DNA of 64,000 nt from assembly GCA_021555075.1 (NCBI GenBank), contig JAKGBX010000002.1, positions 124,001 through 188,000 of the forward strand, given 5' to 3'. The notes below the pieces were generated by a model. It made no database searches. It saw nothing but the letters and a program-made list of their open reading frames with translations, and had not been told where the DNA came from. The position numbers were made by a program, and so were the translations under genes. Shown here piece after piece: positions 23,597-32,390 of the stretch (positions are counted from its first letter, which is position 1; each line of letters opens with the position of its first letter). Source of the DNA: Rhodobacteraceae bacterium LMO-JJ12 (lineage in GTDB: Bacteria; Pseudomonadota; Alphaproteobacteria; Rhodobacterales; Rhodobacteraceae).

Positions 23597-25954
23597 ATGC
23601 CAGAGAAGAAGCTCGATTACATCGTTGAAGGCGGCGCGGGCGATGACCTGATTGACGCGGGATATATTGGTGACCCGGACGGTGATCAGATCGACAATGG
23701 CGATGCCGCCGATGGCAGCGAGGATGATTATGTCGAGGCGGGCGACGGCAACGACACGATTCGGAGCGGCGCGGGGGACGACAGTGTCCTTGCGGATTTG
23801 GGCGATGACAGTATCGAAAGCGGCGCGGGCAACGATACGGTGCGCGGCGGCATGGGCGATGACACGATCCTTGGCGGGATCGGTGATGACAGCCTTTATG
23901 GCAATGAAGATGATGACAGCATCGAGGGCGGCGACGGCGCGGATTCGATTTATGGCGAAACCGGCGATGATTTTGTCAGTGGCGGCGCAGGCGACGATCA
24001 CCTTGAGGGCAACGAGGGCAACGACACGATTTACGGCGGCTCTGGTGATGACTGGATGCGCGGCAGCTATGGCGACGACAAGTTGTTTGGCGGGACCGGT
24101 GACGATTATCTATGGGGCGGTTTTGGCGACGACATTTTTTATATCGAAGACGATTTCGGCAATGACACGGTGGAAGGTGAAGGCATTGATGAGGTTGCGG
24201 GCGACACGCTGGATTTCAGTCGCGTTACCGACGACCTGACCATTGATCTCAGCCATGGTCACCCCGAGATTGGCACGTTTAGCGATGGTACTTGGACCGG
24301 GCAGTTTAGCGAAATTGAACATATCATCCTTGGCGGGGGGGATGACACGCTGATCCTTGCCAACGGGTCAGGGGCCGACAGCGTTTACGCATTCGAGGTG
24401 CCCACCGACAACGGCGACGGCACGTTTAGCGGGCAAGACCGGCTGGATGTGACGGCGCTGACTGACCTTGAGGGCAACCCGGTCAATGTCGAAGATGTGA
24501 CGGTGAGCGATAGCAATGGCGATGGCACCGGCGACGCGGTCCTGGGATTTCCTGGCGGTGAGAGCCTGACGCTGAAAGGGGTGTCGCCAAGTGATGTGAG
24601 CACGCCAGCGCAGTTGATCGCGATGGGTATTCCGGGGGTCGCAAGAAATTTCCGGGTGGAAGGCACGGACAGTGCCGATCTGATTGACGCCACCTATGCC
24701 GACGATCCCGAGGGCGACCGGGTGGACAACAACGACCACAGCGATGGTTCGAACGATGACTACATCGAGACTGGCGCGGGTCGCGATACGGTTTATGCCG
24801 GAGAGGGCGATGACACGGTTCACGCGGGCGGGACGTCGGATGCCAACCTGATTTATGGAGAGGCGGGCAATGATGTCATCACCGGGGGATCGGGCGACGA
24901 TACGATCTATGGCGGCAGCGGTGATGATGCCGTTTTCGGTTTTGACGGCAACGATTCCCTGTTTGGCCATGACGGTGACGATGAGCTTGATGGTGGCGCG
25001 CGGGATGATGTTATCGAAGGTGGTGCGGGCAATGATACTCTGATCGGTGGGGCGGGGAATGACAGCCTGACTGGCGGCGCCGGGTTCGACCAGATATTCG
25101 GCGGGCAGGGCGATGATACCCTTTGGCTCGCGGAAGGCGACAGCGCCTATGGCGGCGATGGTGACGATCTGTTCCACGTGGTCGTTACCGGTGAGGCGGG
25201 TACGAACAACGCCACGATCGTCGGTGGCGAGGGTGATGAGACATTGGGCGATACGCTCAATTTTCATGGTCAGACCCATTGGGACGATATCAGCTATACC
25301 AATCCCGACCCGGGTGCGGGCGGCGGGATGAGCGGATCTGCCACGCTGGCGGATGGGTCTGTTGTGACCTTCTCGGAGATCGAAAACGTTATCATCTGCT
25401 TTACCGCCGGAACGCGGATCGCCACCGAGCAGGGCTTGCGGCCTATCGAGGATCTGCGGGTGGGCGATATGGTGGTGACGCGCGACCATGGATTGCAGCC
25501 CGTGCGCTGGGCCGGGCGACGCAGCGTGCCGGCTGAAGGGGCTCTGGCGCCGGTGCGGTTTGAGACGGGTGTGTTGGGCAACCGCCGCCCGCTCTTGGTG
25601 TCGCCGCAGCATCGGATGCTGATCGAGGGGGCCGGGGCGACCATGCTGTTTGGCGAAAGTGAAGTTCTGGCCAGCGCCAAGCATCTGGTGAATGGCGGAT
25701 CGGTGGCGGTCGTGCCGGGGGGGATGGTGAGCTATGTGCACATCCTGTTTGACGATCACGAGATCATCTATGCGGAAGGCGCGCCTTCGGAGAGCTTCTT
25801 TCCCGGCGAGACAGGTCTTGATGCGGTGGCAGAGGCCGCGCGCGAGGAGTTGTTCACGCTGTTTCCCGAGTTGCGCGACCCGGTGCGCAACTATGGCGAG
25901 ACCGCGCGGATGTGTTTGCGCGGGCATGAGGCGGGGTTGCTGCGGCTGAATTGA
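23597..25954 (+). CDS. RTX calcium-binding protein with C-terminal Hint domain
   Basis: This is a 785-residue acidic protein. Two blocks of glycine/aspartate nonapeptide repeats (GGxGxDxI/L; about residues 10-180 and 365-525) bind calcium and mark type I secretion substrates. The two blocks begin with related ~45-residue modules (LIDAGYIGDPDGDQIDNGD and LIDATYADDPEGDRVDNND), indicating internal duplication. From about residue 600 a Hint_2-type domain starts at ICFTAGTRIATEQGLRPIED and runs to VSPQHRML. Such Hint domains are common in Rhodobacterales secreted proteins. ATG 23597 follows GGGGAAAG; the longer frame from 23483 lacks a good site. No type I secretion genes are adjacent. Confidence 0.88.
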   Translation: MPEKKLDYIVEGGAGDDLIDAGYIGDPDGDQIDNGDAADGSEDDYVEAGDGNDTIRSGAGDDSVLADLGDDSIESGAGNDTVRGGMGDDTILGGIGDDSLYGNEDDDSIEGGDGADSIYGETGDDFVSGGAGDDHLEGNEGNDTIYGGSGDDWMRGSYGDDKLFGGTGDDYLWGGFGDDIFYIEDDFGNDTVEGEGIDEVAGDTLDFSRVTDDLTIDLSHGHPEIGTFSDGTWTGQFSEIEHIILGGGDDTLILANGSGADSVYAFEVPTDNGDGTFSGQDRLDVTALTDLEGNPVNVEDVTVSDSNGDGTGDAVLGFPGGESLTLKGVSPSDVSTPAQLIAMGIPGVARNFRVEGTDSADLIDATYADDPEGDRVDNNDHSDGSNDDYIETGAGRDTVYAGEGDDTVHAGGTSDANLIYGEAGNDVITGGSGDDTIYGGSGDDAVFGFDGNDSLFGHDGDDELDGGARDDVIEGGAGNDTLIGGAGNDSLTGGAGFDQIFGGQGDDTLWLAEGDSAYGGDGDDLFHVVVTGEAGTNNATIVGGEGDETLGDTLNFHGQTHWDDISYTNPDPGAGGGMSGSATLADGSVVTFSEIENVIICFTAGTRIATEQGLRPIEDLRVGDMVVTRDHGLQPVRWAGRRSVPAEGALAPVRFETGVLGNRRPLLVSPQHRMLIEGAGATMLFGESEVLASAKHLVNGGSVAVVPGGMVSYVHILFDDHEIIYAEGAPSESFFPGETGLDAVAEAAREELFTLFPELRDPVRNYGETARMCLRGHEAGLLRLN

Positions 25955-25997
25955 GCTGTGGCGGGGTTATACTGCTGCCGTACGCGGATATTGCCTG

Positions 25998-26591
25998 TCA
26001 GATCTTCTTGCGGGCTTTGAAGGCGGCCGCGATCGTGCCGTCATCGAGGTAGTCGAGTTCGCCGCCGATCGGGACGCCCTGGGCCAGGGTGCTGATCTGC
26101 ACAGTTTCTCCCAATTGATCCGCGATGTAATGCGCCGTGGTCTGGCCATCAACCGTGGCGTTGAGAGCGAGGACAACTTCGGTGATGTCTTCGGTTGCGA
26201 TGCGGTCAATCAGCTTGGGGATGCGCAATTCGTCAGGGCCGATGGCGTCAAGTGCGGAAAGCGTGCCGCCGAGGACGTGATAGCGGCCTTTGAAAGCGCC
26301 GGTGCGTTCCATCGCCCAGAGATCGGAGACATCCTCGACCACGCAAAGTTCGCCGTTGCTGCGCTTGTTGGATGTGCAGATATCGCAGATGTCAGCGGTT
26401 CCGACATTGCCGCAATTGAGGCATTCGCGCGCGGTATGGGCAACCGATTGCATGAGGTCGGCCAGCGGGTGCAGCAGGAGCGCGCGTTTGCGGATGAGGT
26501 GCAGCACAGCGCGGCGTGATGAACGGGGGCCGAGGCCCGGGAGCTTGGCCATCATCTCGATCAGGGCGTCGATATCGCGGGTGGAGCTCAT
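25998..26591 (-). CDS. recR: Recombination mediator RecR
   Basis: The protein has 197 residues. An N-terminal helix-hairpin-helix ([16 protein letters not shown]) is followed by the C4 zinc finger [16 protein letters not shown] (about 57-72). The Toprim domain includes [15 protein letters not shown] and the closing [15 protein letters not shown] segment. It works with RecF/RecO in loading RecA at gaps. It is last in a minus-strand group after ybaB, with the dispersed motif in the 91-bp gap between them. Confidence 0.95.
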   Translation of the reverse strand: MSSTRDIDALIEMMAKLPGLGPRSSRRAVLHLIRKRALLLHPLADLMQSVAHTARECLNCGNVGTADICDICTSNKRSNGELCVVEDVSDLWAMERTGAFKGRYHVLGGTLSALDAIGPDELRIPKLIDRIATEDITEVVLALNATVDGQTTAHYIADQLGETVQISTLAQGVPIGGELDYLDDGTIAAAFKARKKI

Positions 26592-26652
26592 GACCGTGCC
26601 TTATGTGCTCTTGGCTGCGGGTGGGGGTGAGGGGCCAGCCCCTCACACTCCC

Positions 26653-26677
26653 CGGGATATTTTCGGCAAGATGAAAG
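26653..26677 (+). repeat. Dispersed intergenic motif, copy 2
   Basis: CGGGATATTT followed by TCGGCAAGATGAAAG, 5 bp beyond the ybaB stop. It matches the copies at 1031 and 38505. Confidence 0.7.
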
Positions 26678-26682
26678 CGGGA

Positions 26683-27027
26683 TCAAAAGGGGAGCTTCAT
26701 GTCGGCGGGGAGGCCCATTTCCTCGGTGATCTTGCGCATTTCCGTCTGGGCGCGTTCCGAGGCTTTGGTTTGGGCGTCCTTGATCGCGGCGAGGATCAGG
26801 TCTTCGACCACTTCCTTTTCGTCCGCGTTGAAGATCGACGGGTCGATATCAAGGGTCTTGAGTTCGCCCTTGGCCGTGCAGGTGGCCTTGACCAGACCGG
26901 TGCCGCTTTCGCCGGTGACCATCATGGAGTGCATGTCTTCTTGCAGTTTCTCCATCTTGTTCTTCATTTCGCCGGCGGCTTTCATCATCTTGGCCATGTC
27001 ACCCATGGACCCCAATCCTTTGAACAT
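26683..27027 (-). CDS. ybaB: YbaB/EbfC nucleoid-associated protein
   Basis: The 114-residue product begins MFKGLGSMGDMAKMMKAAGE and carries a helical N terminus and central beta-hairpin as in YbaB/EbfC DNA-binding dimers. The size is normal. GGAGACAC lies ahead of ATG 27027. Placement before recR is the classic arrangement in proteobacteria, where the full set is dnaX-ybaB-recR. Here dnaX lies 1.2 kb upstream with two genes intervening. Confidence 0.93.
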   Translation of the reverse strand: MFKGLGSMGDMAKMMKAAGEMKNKMEKLQEDMHSMMVTGESGTGLVKATCTAKGELKTLDIDPSIFNADEKEVVEDLILAAIKDAQTKASERAQTEMRKITEEMGLPADMKLPF

Positions 27028-27060
27028 TTCGTGTCTCCGTTTGGATGGCAGTGTTGGTGT

Positions 27061-27465
27061 CTAAATACGTGTGGCGGGGCGTTCGCGCAACCAGAGCAGG
27101 GCGAGAAAGATCAATGCGGTGACTGTCAGCGTGGCGCAGGCAATGATCGGGAGGGTTTGGGGGCCGACGCAGCCTTCGGTAATCGCGGTGCGGGTGAGAT
27201 CGTCAGGCGGTAGCGAGAGGGCCGTTCCGATCAGCGCGGCGAAGAGCGCGGTAATGGCGAAATAGCGTTTCTGGGCGGTAAGTGCTGCGAGGGTGAGCGC
27301 GCCGAGCAACCCGAGGCCCGGCAGGGAGGTGAAGAGAAAGACCAACTCATCAAGCCCGGTGGCCGGGCCGAGGGCGGGGCTCCAATCGGGGCGTTCCTTG
27401 TCGCAGACTTCGGCCAGGGCCGAGGTGGGCAGGAGGGCGAAAAGAACGATCAGGCGGGTCAGCAT
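27061..27465 (-). CDS. Exported or membrane protein of unknown function
   Basis: The 134-residue product has a signal peptide (MLTRLIVLFALLPTSALA) followed by three hydrophobic segments at about 40-60, 66-85 and 105-128 with a basic tail RERPATRI. Two cysteines (EVCDKERP and EGCVGPQ) lie on the periplasmic side. ATG 27465 is preferred because it begins the signal peptide; the frame extends to 27528. Located between cytochrome b561 and ybaB on the same strand. Family not recognised. Confidence 0.7.
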   Translation of the reverse strand: MLTRLIVLFALLPTSALAEVCDKERPDWSPALGPATGLDELVFLFTSLPGLGLLGALTLAALTAQKRYFAITALFAALIGTALSLPPDDLTRTAITEGCVGPQTLPIIACATLTVTALIFLALLWLRERPATRI

Positions 27466-27560
27466 AGGATGGCGTAATATCACCCACAGAGTGGTGGCGC
27501 CATCGGCGTTTTGGTGTCGGGCGGCCAAATCGTTCGGCCGCCCGAAGGGTCTGTTTTCGC

Positions 27561-28103
27561 TCAGGTGGCGGATTTGCCCAGCATTCTTCCCAGGGTCGCG
27601 TCGCGATCCGCGAAGCTGTGTTTCAGGGCGCCGGCGACGTGAAGCAGGATGGCGGCAATCAGAACTTTTGCGGCCAAGCCGTGCATGCCCCCTGCGAAGT
27701 TGGCCAGAGTTTCGTTGATCGCGACGGGGCGGCCGTCGGCGCCGAGGCTGGCCGCGAGGAGTTCCAGATTGAAAAGGGACAGGCCACGCCCGCCAAAGAT
27801 CGAGCCGAGCATGCCGGAAATCGGCATTACGAGCGTGCCGATGATCAACACCCAGTGGACCACCCGCGCAAGAGTGTGTTCCCAGGCTTTGCCCTTGCTG
27901 ACGGTCTCGGGCCAGCCTTTGCGCAGGCGAACGACGACACGCAGGACAATGAACGCGAAAAGCGCGATGCCAAATGATTTATGAAGCGGCATCAGGCTGC
28001 GAGCTTCTGTATTCTCGATATAAATCCCTACCGCCATGATGGCGATCATGCCGAGGCCGACAATCCAGTGCAGTGCGATTTCGGTTTTGCTGAGCGGTGT
28101 CAT
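27561..28103 (-). CDS. Cytochrome b561-type membrane protein
   Basis: The 180-residue protein has four transmembrane helices. Haem-ligand histidines are seen in LHWIVGLGMI, LHKSFGIALF, VVHWVLIIGT and LLHVAGALKH. It is the diheme cytochrome b561 (CybB) fold, moving electrons from quinol or superoxide within the inner membrane. ATG 28103 has AGGAGGG seven bases upstream; the frame continues far upstream without another good start. It splits the dnaX-ybaB pair. Confidence 0.88.
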   Translation of the reverse strand: MTPLSKTEIALHWIVGLGMIAIMAVGIYIENTEARSLMPLHKSFGIALFAFIVLRVVVRLRKGWPETVSKGKAWEHTLARVVHWVLIIGTLVMPISGMLGSIFGGRGLSLFNLELLAASLGADGRPVAINETLANFAGGMHGLAAKVLIAAILLHVAGALKHSFADRDATLGRMLGKSAT

Positions 28104-28266
28104 CTTGCCCTCCTTGAGGCGCTTTTGTGGTTTCAGACGAACGCCAAACGCAGCGAGGCGGAGGTTCCGTCGCAATAAACTGTGAGAAAACGGGGGTTTG
28201 TCAAAAGGTCGCACCTGACCGCGGGCGCAAGGTCTGGTCGAGCAGAAAACGGGCGGGAGGGGTGCC

Positions 28267-30018
28267 TTATCCTTCCTCGAAAGGATCCCACTCGTCTTCG
28301 ACCTCTTGCAAGGCTTCGACCTGTGCTTTGGCAGCGAGATCGGCGGCGGTGCGGATGGTTTTGATCTTGGCGTTGGGGAAGGCCGCAAAGACGGATTTGA
28401 CCAGCGGATTGTCGAGAGCCTGCGCCTTGAGTTTGTTCTCTTCGGCGTTGCGCGTTTCAAGCATTGAGGGCGCGCCGCCTTCGTTGACAACCGAAATGGC
28501 CCAGCGATTGCCGGTCCAGCGTTGGAGGGCGGAGCCGAGGCGCTGGGCGAGGTCGGTCGGGGCGGTAACCGTGGGTTCGAAGGTGATGCGGCCGGGCTGA
28601 TAGCTGACGAGGCGCAGGTCTGCTTCGACATCCATCAGGAGTTTGCCGTCGCGTTGGGTGCGGATCAGTTCGATGACGTGGTCGAACGTCGGGTAGTGGG
28701 CGAGCGTCTGATCAACGGCCTGCGCCAGCGCGGCAGAGGGGCCACCGGAAACACCGCCGGAGGGGGCGGAGTGCGACGCTGTAGCCTGAACGGAGCCGCC
28801 ACCGCTTCCGCTGCCACCGGGGCCACCGCCCTGGGGTGGCGGGGGCGGTGGAGTCTGGTTGTTGAGTTGGCGCACCAGATCTTCGGGGGTGGGCAGATCG
28901 GCCACATGAGTGAGGCGGATCACGGCCATTTCGGCAGCCATCATCGCGTTGGGAGCCTGTGCGACCTCGTCAAGCGACTTGAGAAGCATCTGCCACATGC
29001 GCGTGAGTGCGCGCATGGGAAGCGCGGCGGCCATTGTCTGGCCTCGGGTGCGTTCATCAGACGAAACGGTAGGGTCTTCTGCCGCCTCGGGGGTGATTTT
29101 CACCACGCTGATCCAATGGGTGATCTCGGCCAGATCGCGCAGCACGGCCAGCGGATCGGCGCCGTCGGCATATTGGGCGGAAAGCTCGGAAAGCGCGCCT
29201 GCTGCATTGCCTTTCATGATCATGTCAAAGAGATCGAGGACGCGACCCCGGTCGGCGAGGCCCAGCATGGCACGCACCTGAATGGCCGTGGTTTCGCCAG
29301 CGCCGTGGCTGATCGCCTGATCGAGGAGCGAGGTGGCGTCGCGGGCGGAGCCTTCGGCGGCGCGGGTGATCAGCGCGAGGGCATCGTCGGCGATTGCGGC
29401 ACCTTCGGCATCGGCGATGCGGCGCAGCATGGTGATCTGATCTTCGGGCTCGATGCGGCGCAGATCGAAACGCTGACAGCGTGACAGAACCGTAACCGGA
29501 ACTTTGCGGATTTCGGTTGTGGCAAAGATGAATTTGACGTGTTCGGGAGGCTCTTCCAGCGTTTTCAGCAGACCATTGAAGGCCTGCGTCGACAGCATGT
29601 GAACTTCGTCGATGATGTAGATCTTGTAGCGTGCCGAGGCGGCGCGGTAGTGCACGGAATCTATGATCTCGCGGATATCGTTGATGCCGGTGCGCGAGGC
29701 GGCGTCCATTTCCATTACATCGACATGTCGGCCTTCCATGATGGCTACGCAATGTTCGCAGACACCACAAGGTTCTGTGGTGGGGCCGCTGGTGCCATCC
29801 GGGCCAATACAATTTATGCCCTTGGCGATGATCCGCGCGGTGGTGGTTTTGCCGGTGCCGCGAATCCCGGTCATGATGAAGGCCTGAGCGATGCGGTCGG
29901 CTTTGAACGCATTCTTGAGCGTGCGCACCATCGCCTCTTGTCCGACGAGGTCGGCGAAGGTTTCGGGCCGGTATTTGCGGGCCAGCACCTGGTAGTTTTT
30001 CTCGGGCGTGTCGCTCAT
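28267..30018 (-). CDS. dnaX: DNA polymerase III subunit gamma/tau
   Basis: The 583-residue clamp-loader ATPase has Walker A GIRGTGKTTTARIIA (about 48-62), the zinc module CGVCEHC, Walker B IIDEVHMLS and sensor FATTEIRKVPVTVLSRCQRF. After about residue 370 comes a linker rich in proline and glycine (PPPPPPQGGGPGGSGSGGG) and the tau-specific C-terminal domain. I see no obvious slippery A-run for programmed frameshifting to gamma. It is the first gene of a loose minus-strand group that reaches recR. Confidence 0.95.
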   Translation of the reverse strand: MSDTPEKNYQVLARKYRPETFADLVGQEAMVRTLKNAFKADRIAQAFIMTGIRGTGKTTTARIIAKGINCIGPDGTSGPTTEPCGVCEHCVAIMEGRHVDVMEMDAASRTGINDIREIIDSVHYRAASARYKIYIIDEVHMLSTQAFNGLLKTLEEPPEHVKFIFATTEIRKVPVTVLSRCQRFDLRRIEPEDQITMLRRIADAEGAAIADDALALITRAAEGSARDATSLLDQAISHGAGETTAIQVRAMLGLADRGRVLDLFDMIMKGNAAGALSELSAQYADGADPLAVLRDLAEITHWISVVKITPEAAEDPTVSSDERTRGQTMAAALPMRALTRMWQMLLKSLDEVAQAPNAMMAAEMAVIRLTHVADLPTPEDLVRQLNNQTPPPPPPQGGGPGGSGSGGGSVQATASHSAPSGGVSGGPSAALAQAVDQTLAHYPTFDHVIELIRTQRDGKLLMDVEADLRLVSYQPGRITFEPTVTAPTDLAQRLGSALQRWTGNRWAISVVNEGGAPSMLETRNAEENKLKAQALDNPLVKSVFAAFPNAKIKTIRTAADLAAKAQVEALQEVEDEWDPFEEG

Positions 30019-30119
30019 CGAAGACTTTCGCGGGATTCGGGAGTGTGATCTGGTTCGTCCGCCAACCTATGCCGTGCCGGGCGGCGCGTCTACCGGATTG
30101 GCCTTGGGTTTTGCTCGGT

Positions 30120-30497
30120 TCAGATTAGCCACAAGACTACGCCAATGGCGATGGTGCCAAGGCAGAGTAACACGGCGATACCGGTGAAATCGCGGCCCTT
30201 TCGGGCTTCGGCGGCATGTTCGGTGAGTTGGTCATAAGTCTTGTGCGCATTGTTGCGGGCAGACCAGAACAGCACGAGTGCCACCACGAGAAACAGCGTG
30301 GCCGCAAGTTTGGCCAGCCATGTCGGCTCGAACGGGCCGAACACGGCCTGAAGCCCGATGGCGATACCAAGCGCGCCCATGCCTGCGCCGATCCAGCTTG
30401 CGAAGGTGCGCTCATTGGCCATGATGGTACGGTCTTCGGCCCAATCGGTACGGTTTTCAGCTTGCTTGTTGCGGTTGTCGTCGGGACGTTTGTTCAT
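30120..30497 (-). CDS. DUF202 family membrane protein
   Basis: The 125-residue protein opens with a charged N terminus. It carries the DUF202 signature DWAEDRTIMANERTFASWIG ahead of three transmembrane helices (about 35-54, 62-80 and 105-124). Function of the family (YidH-like) is unknown. It lies 101 bp upstream of dnaX on the same strand. Confidence 0.8.
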   Translation of the reverse strand: MNKRPDDNRNKQAENRTDWAEDRTIMANERTFASWIGAGMGALGIAIGLQAVFGPFEPTWLAKLAATLFLVVALVLFWSARNNAHKTYDQLTEHAAEARKGRDFTGIAVLLCLGTIAIGVVLWLI

Positions 30498-30633
30498 CGT
30501 GCAAAGTTAGGGTGGCACGCACGGCACGTCCAGTGGCGCTTTGGAAGGCTGTGGGGGCGGAGCAATGATTCTTGGCAATAGTCGGCAGAATCGGTCAGTG
30601 TGAAATTGTAGTTAGAGTAATTGGAGACGAGTT

Positions 30634-31476
30634 ATGCGATTGCGAGGTGTGCGCGCCAGCCGCAATGTGGAAGACCGGCGGCGCAGGGGCGGCAAGACCG
30701 GAGCCGGGATCGGCGGAATCGGTCTGCTGGTGGTGCTGGCGATTGGCTATTTTGCGGGCATCGATGTGACGCCGCTGCTTGACGGGCAATTGACCGGCGG
30801 CGGGGAGCAGCGCGCGCCACGTGAACTGTCGCCAGAGGAAGAGAGGGCGGCAGTGTTTTCGTCCAAGGTGCTGGCGACAACCGAGGAGGTCTGGGGCGCG
30901 CTCTTTCCCGAGACGTTCGGGAAGGAATACACCCCTCCGGTTCTGGTGCTTTATAGCGGGGTCACGCAGAGCCCATGCGGCGGAGCCAACGGGGCGACGG
31001 GGCCGTTTTATTGTCCGGCGGATCGCAAGGCTTATCTCGATACCGAGTTCTTTGCCACGATGGCGCGCCAGCTGGGCGCAAAGGGTGATTTCGCTGCCGC
31101 CTATGTGATAGCGCATGAGGTGGCGCATCATGTGCAAAATGAGCTGGGCATTCTGCCCAAGGTCAATGCGGCGCGTCAGCAGGCCAGCCAGGTGGAAGCC
31201 AATGCGCTGACAGTGCGGCTGGAACTACAGGCCGATTGTCTGAGCGGTGTGTGGGCGCGCGCGGTGGGTGGATTGCTGGAGCCGGGAGATCTGGAAGAGG
31301 CGCTGAACGCAGCGCGCCAGATCGGCGACGATACGTTGCAACGCAATGCCGGAAGGGTGCCGCAGCCACATACGTTTACCCATGGCACGAGCGAACAGAG
31401 ACAACGTTGGTTCGCGACCGGATATGAGGGCGGTGATGCGAACGCATGCGATACGTTCAGCGCGCGCAGGTTATAA
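30634..31476 (+). CDS. KPN_02809-family neutral zinc metallopeptidase
   Basis: The 280-residue protein (YpfJ-like) has one N-terminal membrane anchor (about 24-42, GAGIGGIGLLVVLAIGYFAG) and a periplasmic peptidase domain. The zinc site is HEVAHHVQ (HExxH, about 166-173), with the distal acidic ligand plausibly in LELQADCLSGVWA. Cysteine pairs are consistent with export. GGAGACGAG precedes the ATG. Substrates of the family are not known. It stands alone between divergent genes. Confidence 0.88.
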   Translation: MRLRGVRASRNVEDRRRRGGKTGAGIGGIGLLVVLAIGYFAGIDVTPLLDGQLTGGGEQRAPRELSPEEERAAVFSSKVLATTEEVWGALFPETFGKEYTPPVLVLYSGVTQSPCGGANGATGPFYCPADRKAYLDTEFFATMARQLGAKGDFAAAYVIAHEVAHHVQNELGILPKVNAARQQASQVEANALTVRLELQADCLSGVWARAVGGLLEPGDLEEALNAARQIGDDTLQRNAGRVPQPHTFTHGTSEQRQRWFATGYEGGDANACDTFSARRL

Positions 31477-31567
31477 GCTGCTGGAATTTGTGGCGTTTCC
31501 TTGGGGGAGGGGGCGATGTGAGAGTTATAGGGTTGGATTGGTTTGAATGGTCGGGAGGCGCGTGCGC

Positions 31568-32089
31568 ATGTCGGGTCTGGTGATCTATGCCTTGCCCGTG
31601 GCGGGCGGCACGCTTGCGCTGGCCTCGCTTCCCGGTCGCGGCGGAGATTATCGCGGTGATCTGGAGGTGTTTCACGAATGGCAGCCTGGCATCGTCATTT
31701 CGATGACGACCAAGGAGGAGATGGTCACGGTCGGCGCGGAGAATTTCAGCTGGGACATTCAGGCTATGGGCAGCCGGTGGCATCATCTTCCGGTGCCGGA
31801 TTTTGGTGGGCCCGGGAGCGAGATCGAGGCGCGCTGGCCAGCGGTGAGCCAGAGCGTTCTACAAGCCCTAAGAGGTGGCGGACGGGTTATCGTGCATTGC
31901 AAGGGTGGTTGCGGGCGCTCGGGTATGGTGGCGCTGCGGCTGATGGTGGAAAGCGGCGAAGACAAGTTACATGCGCTGAACCGGCTGCGGGGGCTGCGCG
32001 ATTGCGCGGTCGAAACCAAAGACCAGCTGAATTGGGCCTTTGCCGGGCAACCGATGGCTGATCCGAGACAGTCAGAGCAGGACGCCTGA
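31568..32089 (+). CDS. Cysteine-based protein phosphatase (dual-specificity/PTP type)
   Basis: The 173-residue protein has the PTP loop VHCKGGCGRSGM (Cys-x5-Arg) at about residues 110-121 and an upstream general-acid candidate in LPVPDFGGPG. This resembles small cyclin-dependent-kinase-inhibitor-like (CDKN3-type) phosphatases found in alphaproteobacteria. It probably dephosphorylates phosphotyrosine or another phosphoester in the cytoplasm. ATG 31568 is favoured by GGGAGG upstream; ATG 31547 is also in frame. Substrate unknown. Confidence 0.82.
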   Translation: MSGLVIYALPVAGGTLALASLPGRGGDYRGDLEVFHEWQPGIVISMTTKEEMVTVGAENFSWDIQAMGSRWHHLPVPDFGGPGSEIEARWPAVSQSVLQALRGGGRVIVHCKGGCGRSGMVALRLMVESGEDKLHALNRLRGLRDCAVETKDQLNWAFAGQPMADPRQSEQDA

Positions 32090-32224
32090 GCGGCAACGCG
32101 AGGCTTACGCTAAGTCAACACCTGCGCTCACTTTCCCTAGAGTGACGGAACACTTGCTAATCCCGACAGGGGGGGGCAGGTCATAAGATACGAATTTTGC
32201 TGGAAAAAAATTCCGGGCAGCCAG

Positions 32225-32273
32225 CCTTACCAGGCGTTGAGATAGCCGGGTCCTGGTAAGGAAAACTTACCAG
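32225..32273 (+). promoter_or_regulatory. Operator-like triple half-site upstream of TRAP operon
   Basis: CCTTACCAGG (32225-32234) and its perfect inverse CCTGGTAAGG (32252-32261) are followed by a third half-site CTTACCAG (32266-32273). They lie 118-166 bp before the dctP start in an otherwise gene-free 300-bp gap, just ahead of an AT-rich stretch that could hold the promoter. Likely regulator-binding site; the regulator is unknown. Confidence 0.6.
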
Positions 32274-32390
32274 AATGCCAAAAAAGCGCTTTATATAAAA
32301 TAAAGACGTGCTTACTAATTGCTGCCACGACGCGGGCCAGATTTGGCCTTTGTCGCGAAAAAACAAAAAATGTGTCTGGGAGGATACGAT

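Noticed and set aside
23640-24150. Regular short repeats resembling a CRISPR or minisatellite array
   Set aside because: The periodicity is 27 bp in frame and encodes RTX nonapeptides; units are not identical and there are no unique spacers.
24368-25927. Long minus-strand open frame opposite the RTX-Hint gene
   Set aside because: It mirrors the repetitive RTX coding sequence; the apparent IIAxxAI repeats are the antisense of Gly-Asp nonapeptides.
27981-28631. Upstream extension of the cytochrome b561 frame to 28631
   Set aside because: The extra N-terminal part is low-complexity proline/serine-rich and overlaps the dnaX 3' end antisense-like; a strong ribosome binding site marks ATG 28103.
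28267-30018. Programmed frameshift site for gamma production in dnaX
   Set aside because: I found no slippery A-run followed by a hairpin near the domain III/IV border.
30019-30119. Possible signal-recognition-particle RNA next to dnaX
   Set aside because: No GGTCAGG/GGAAGGAAGCAGCC-type conserved loop could be found in the dnaX-flanking gaps.
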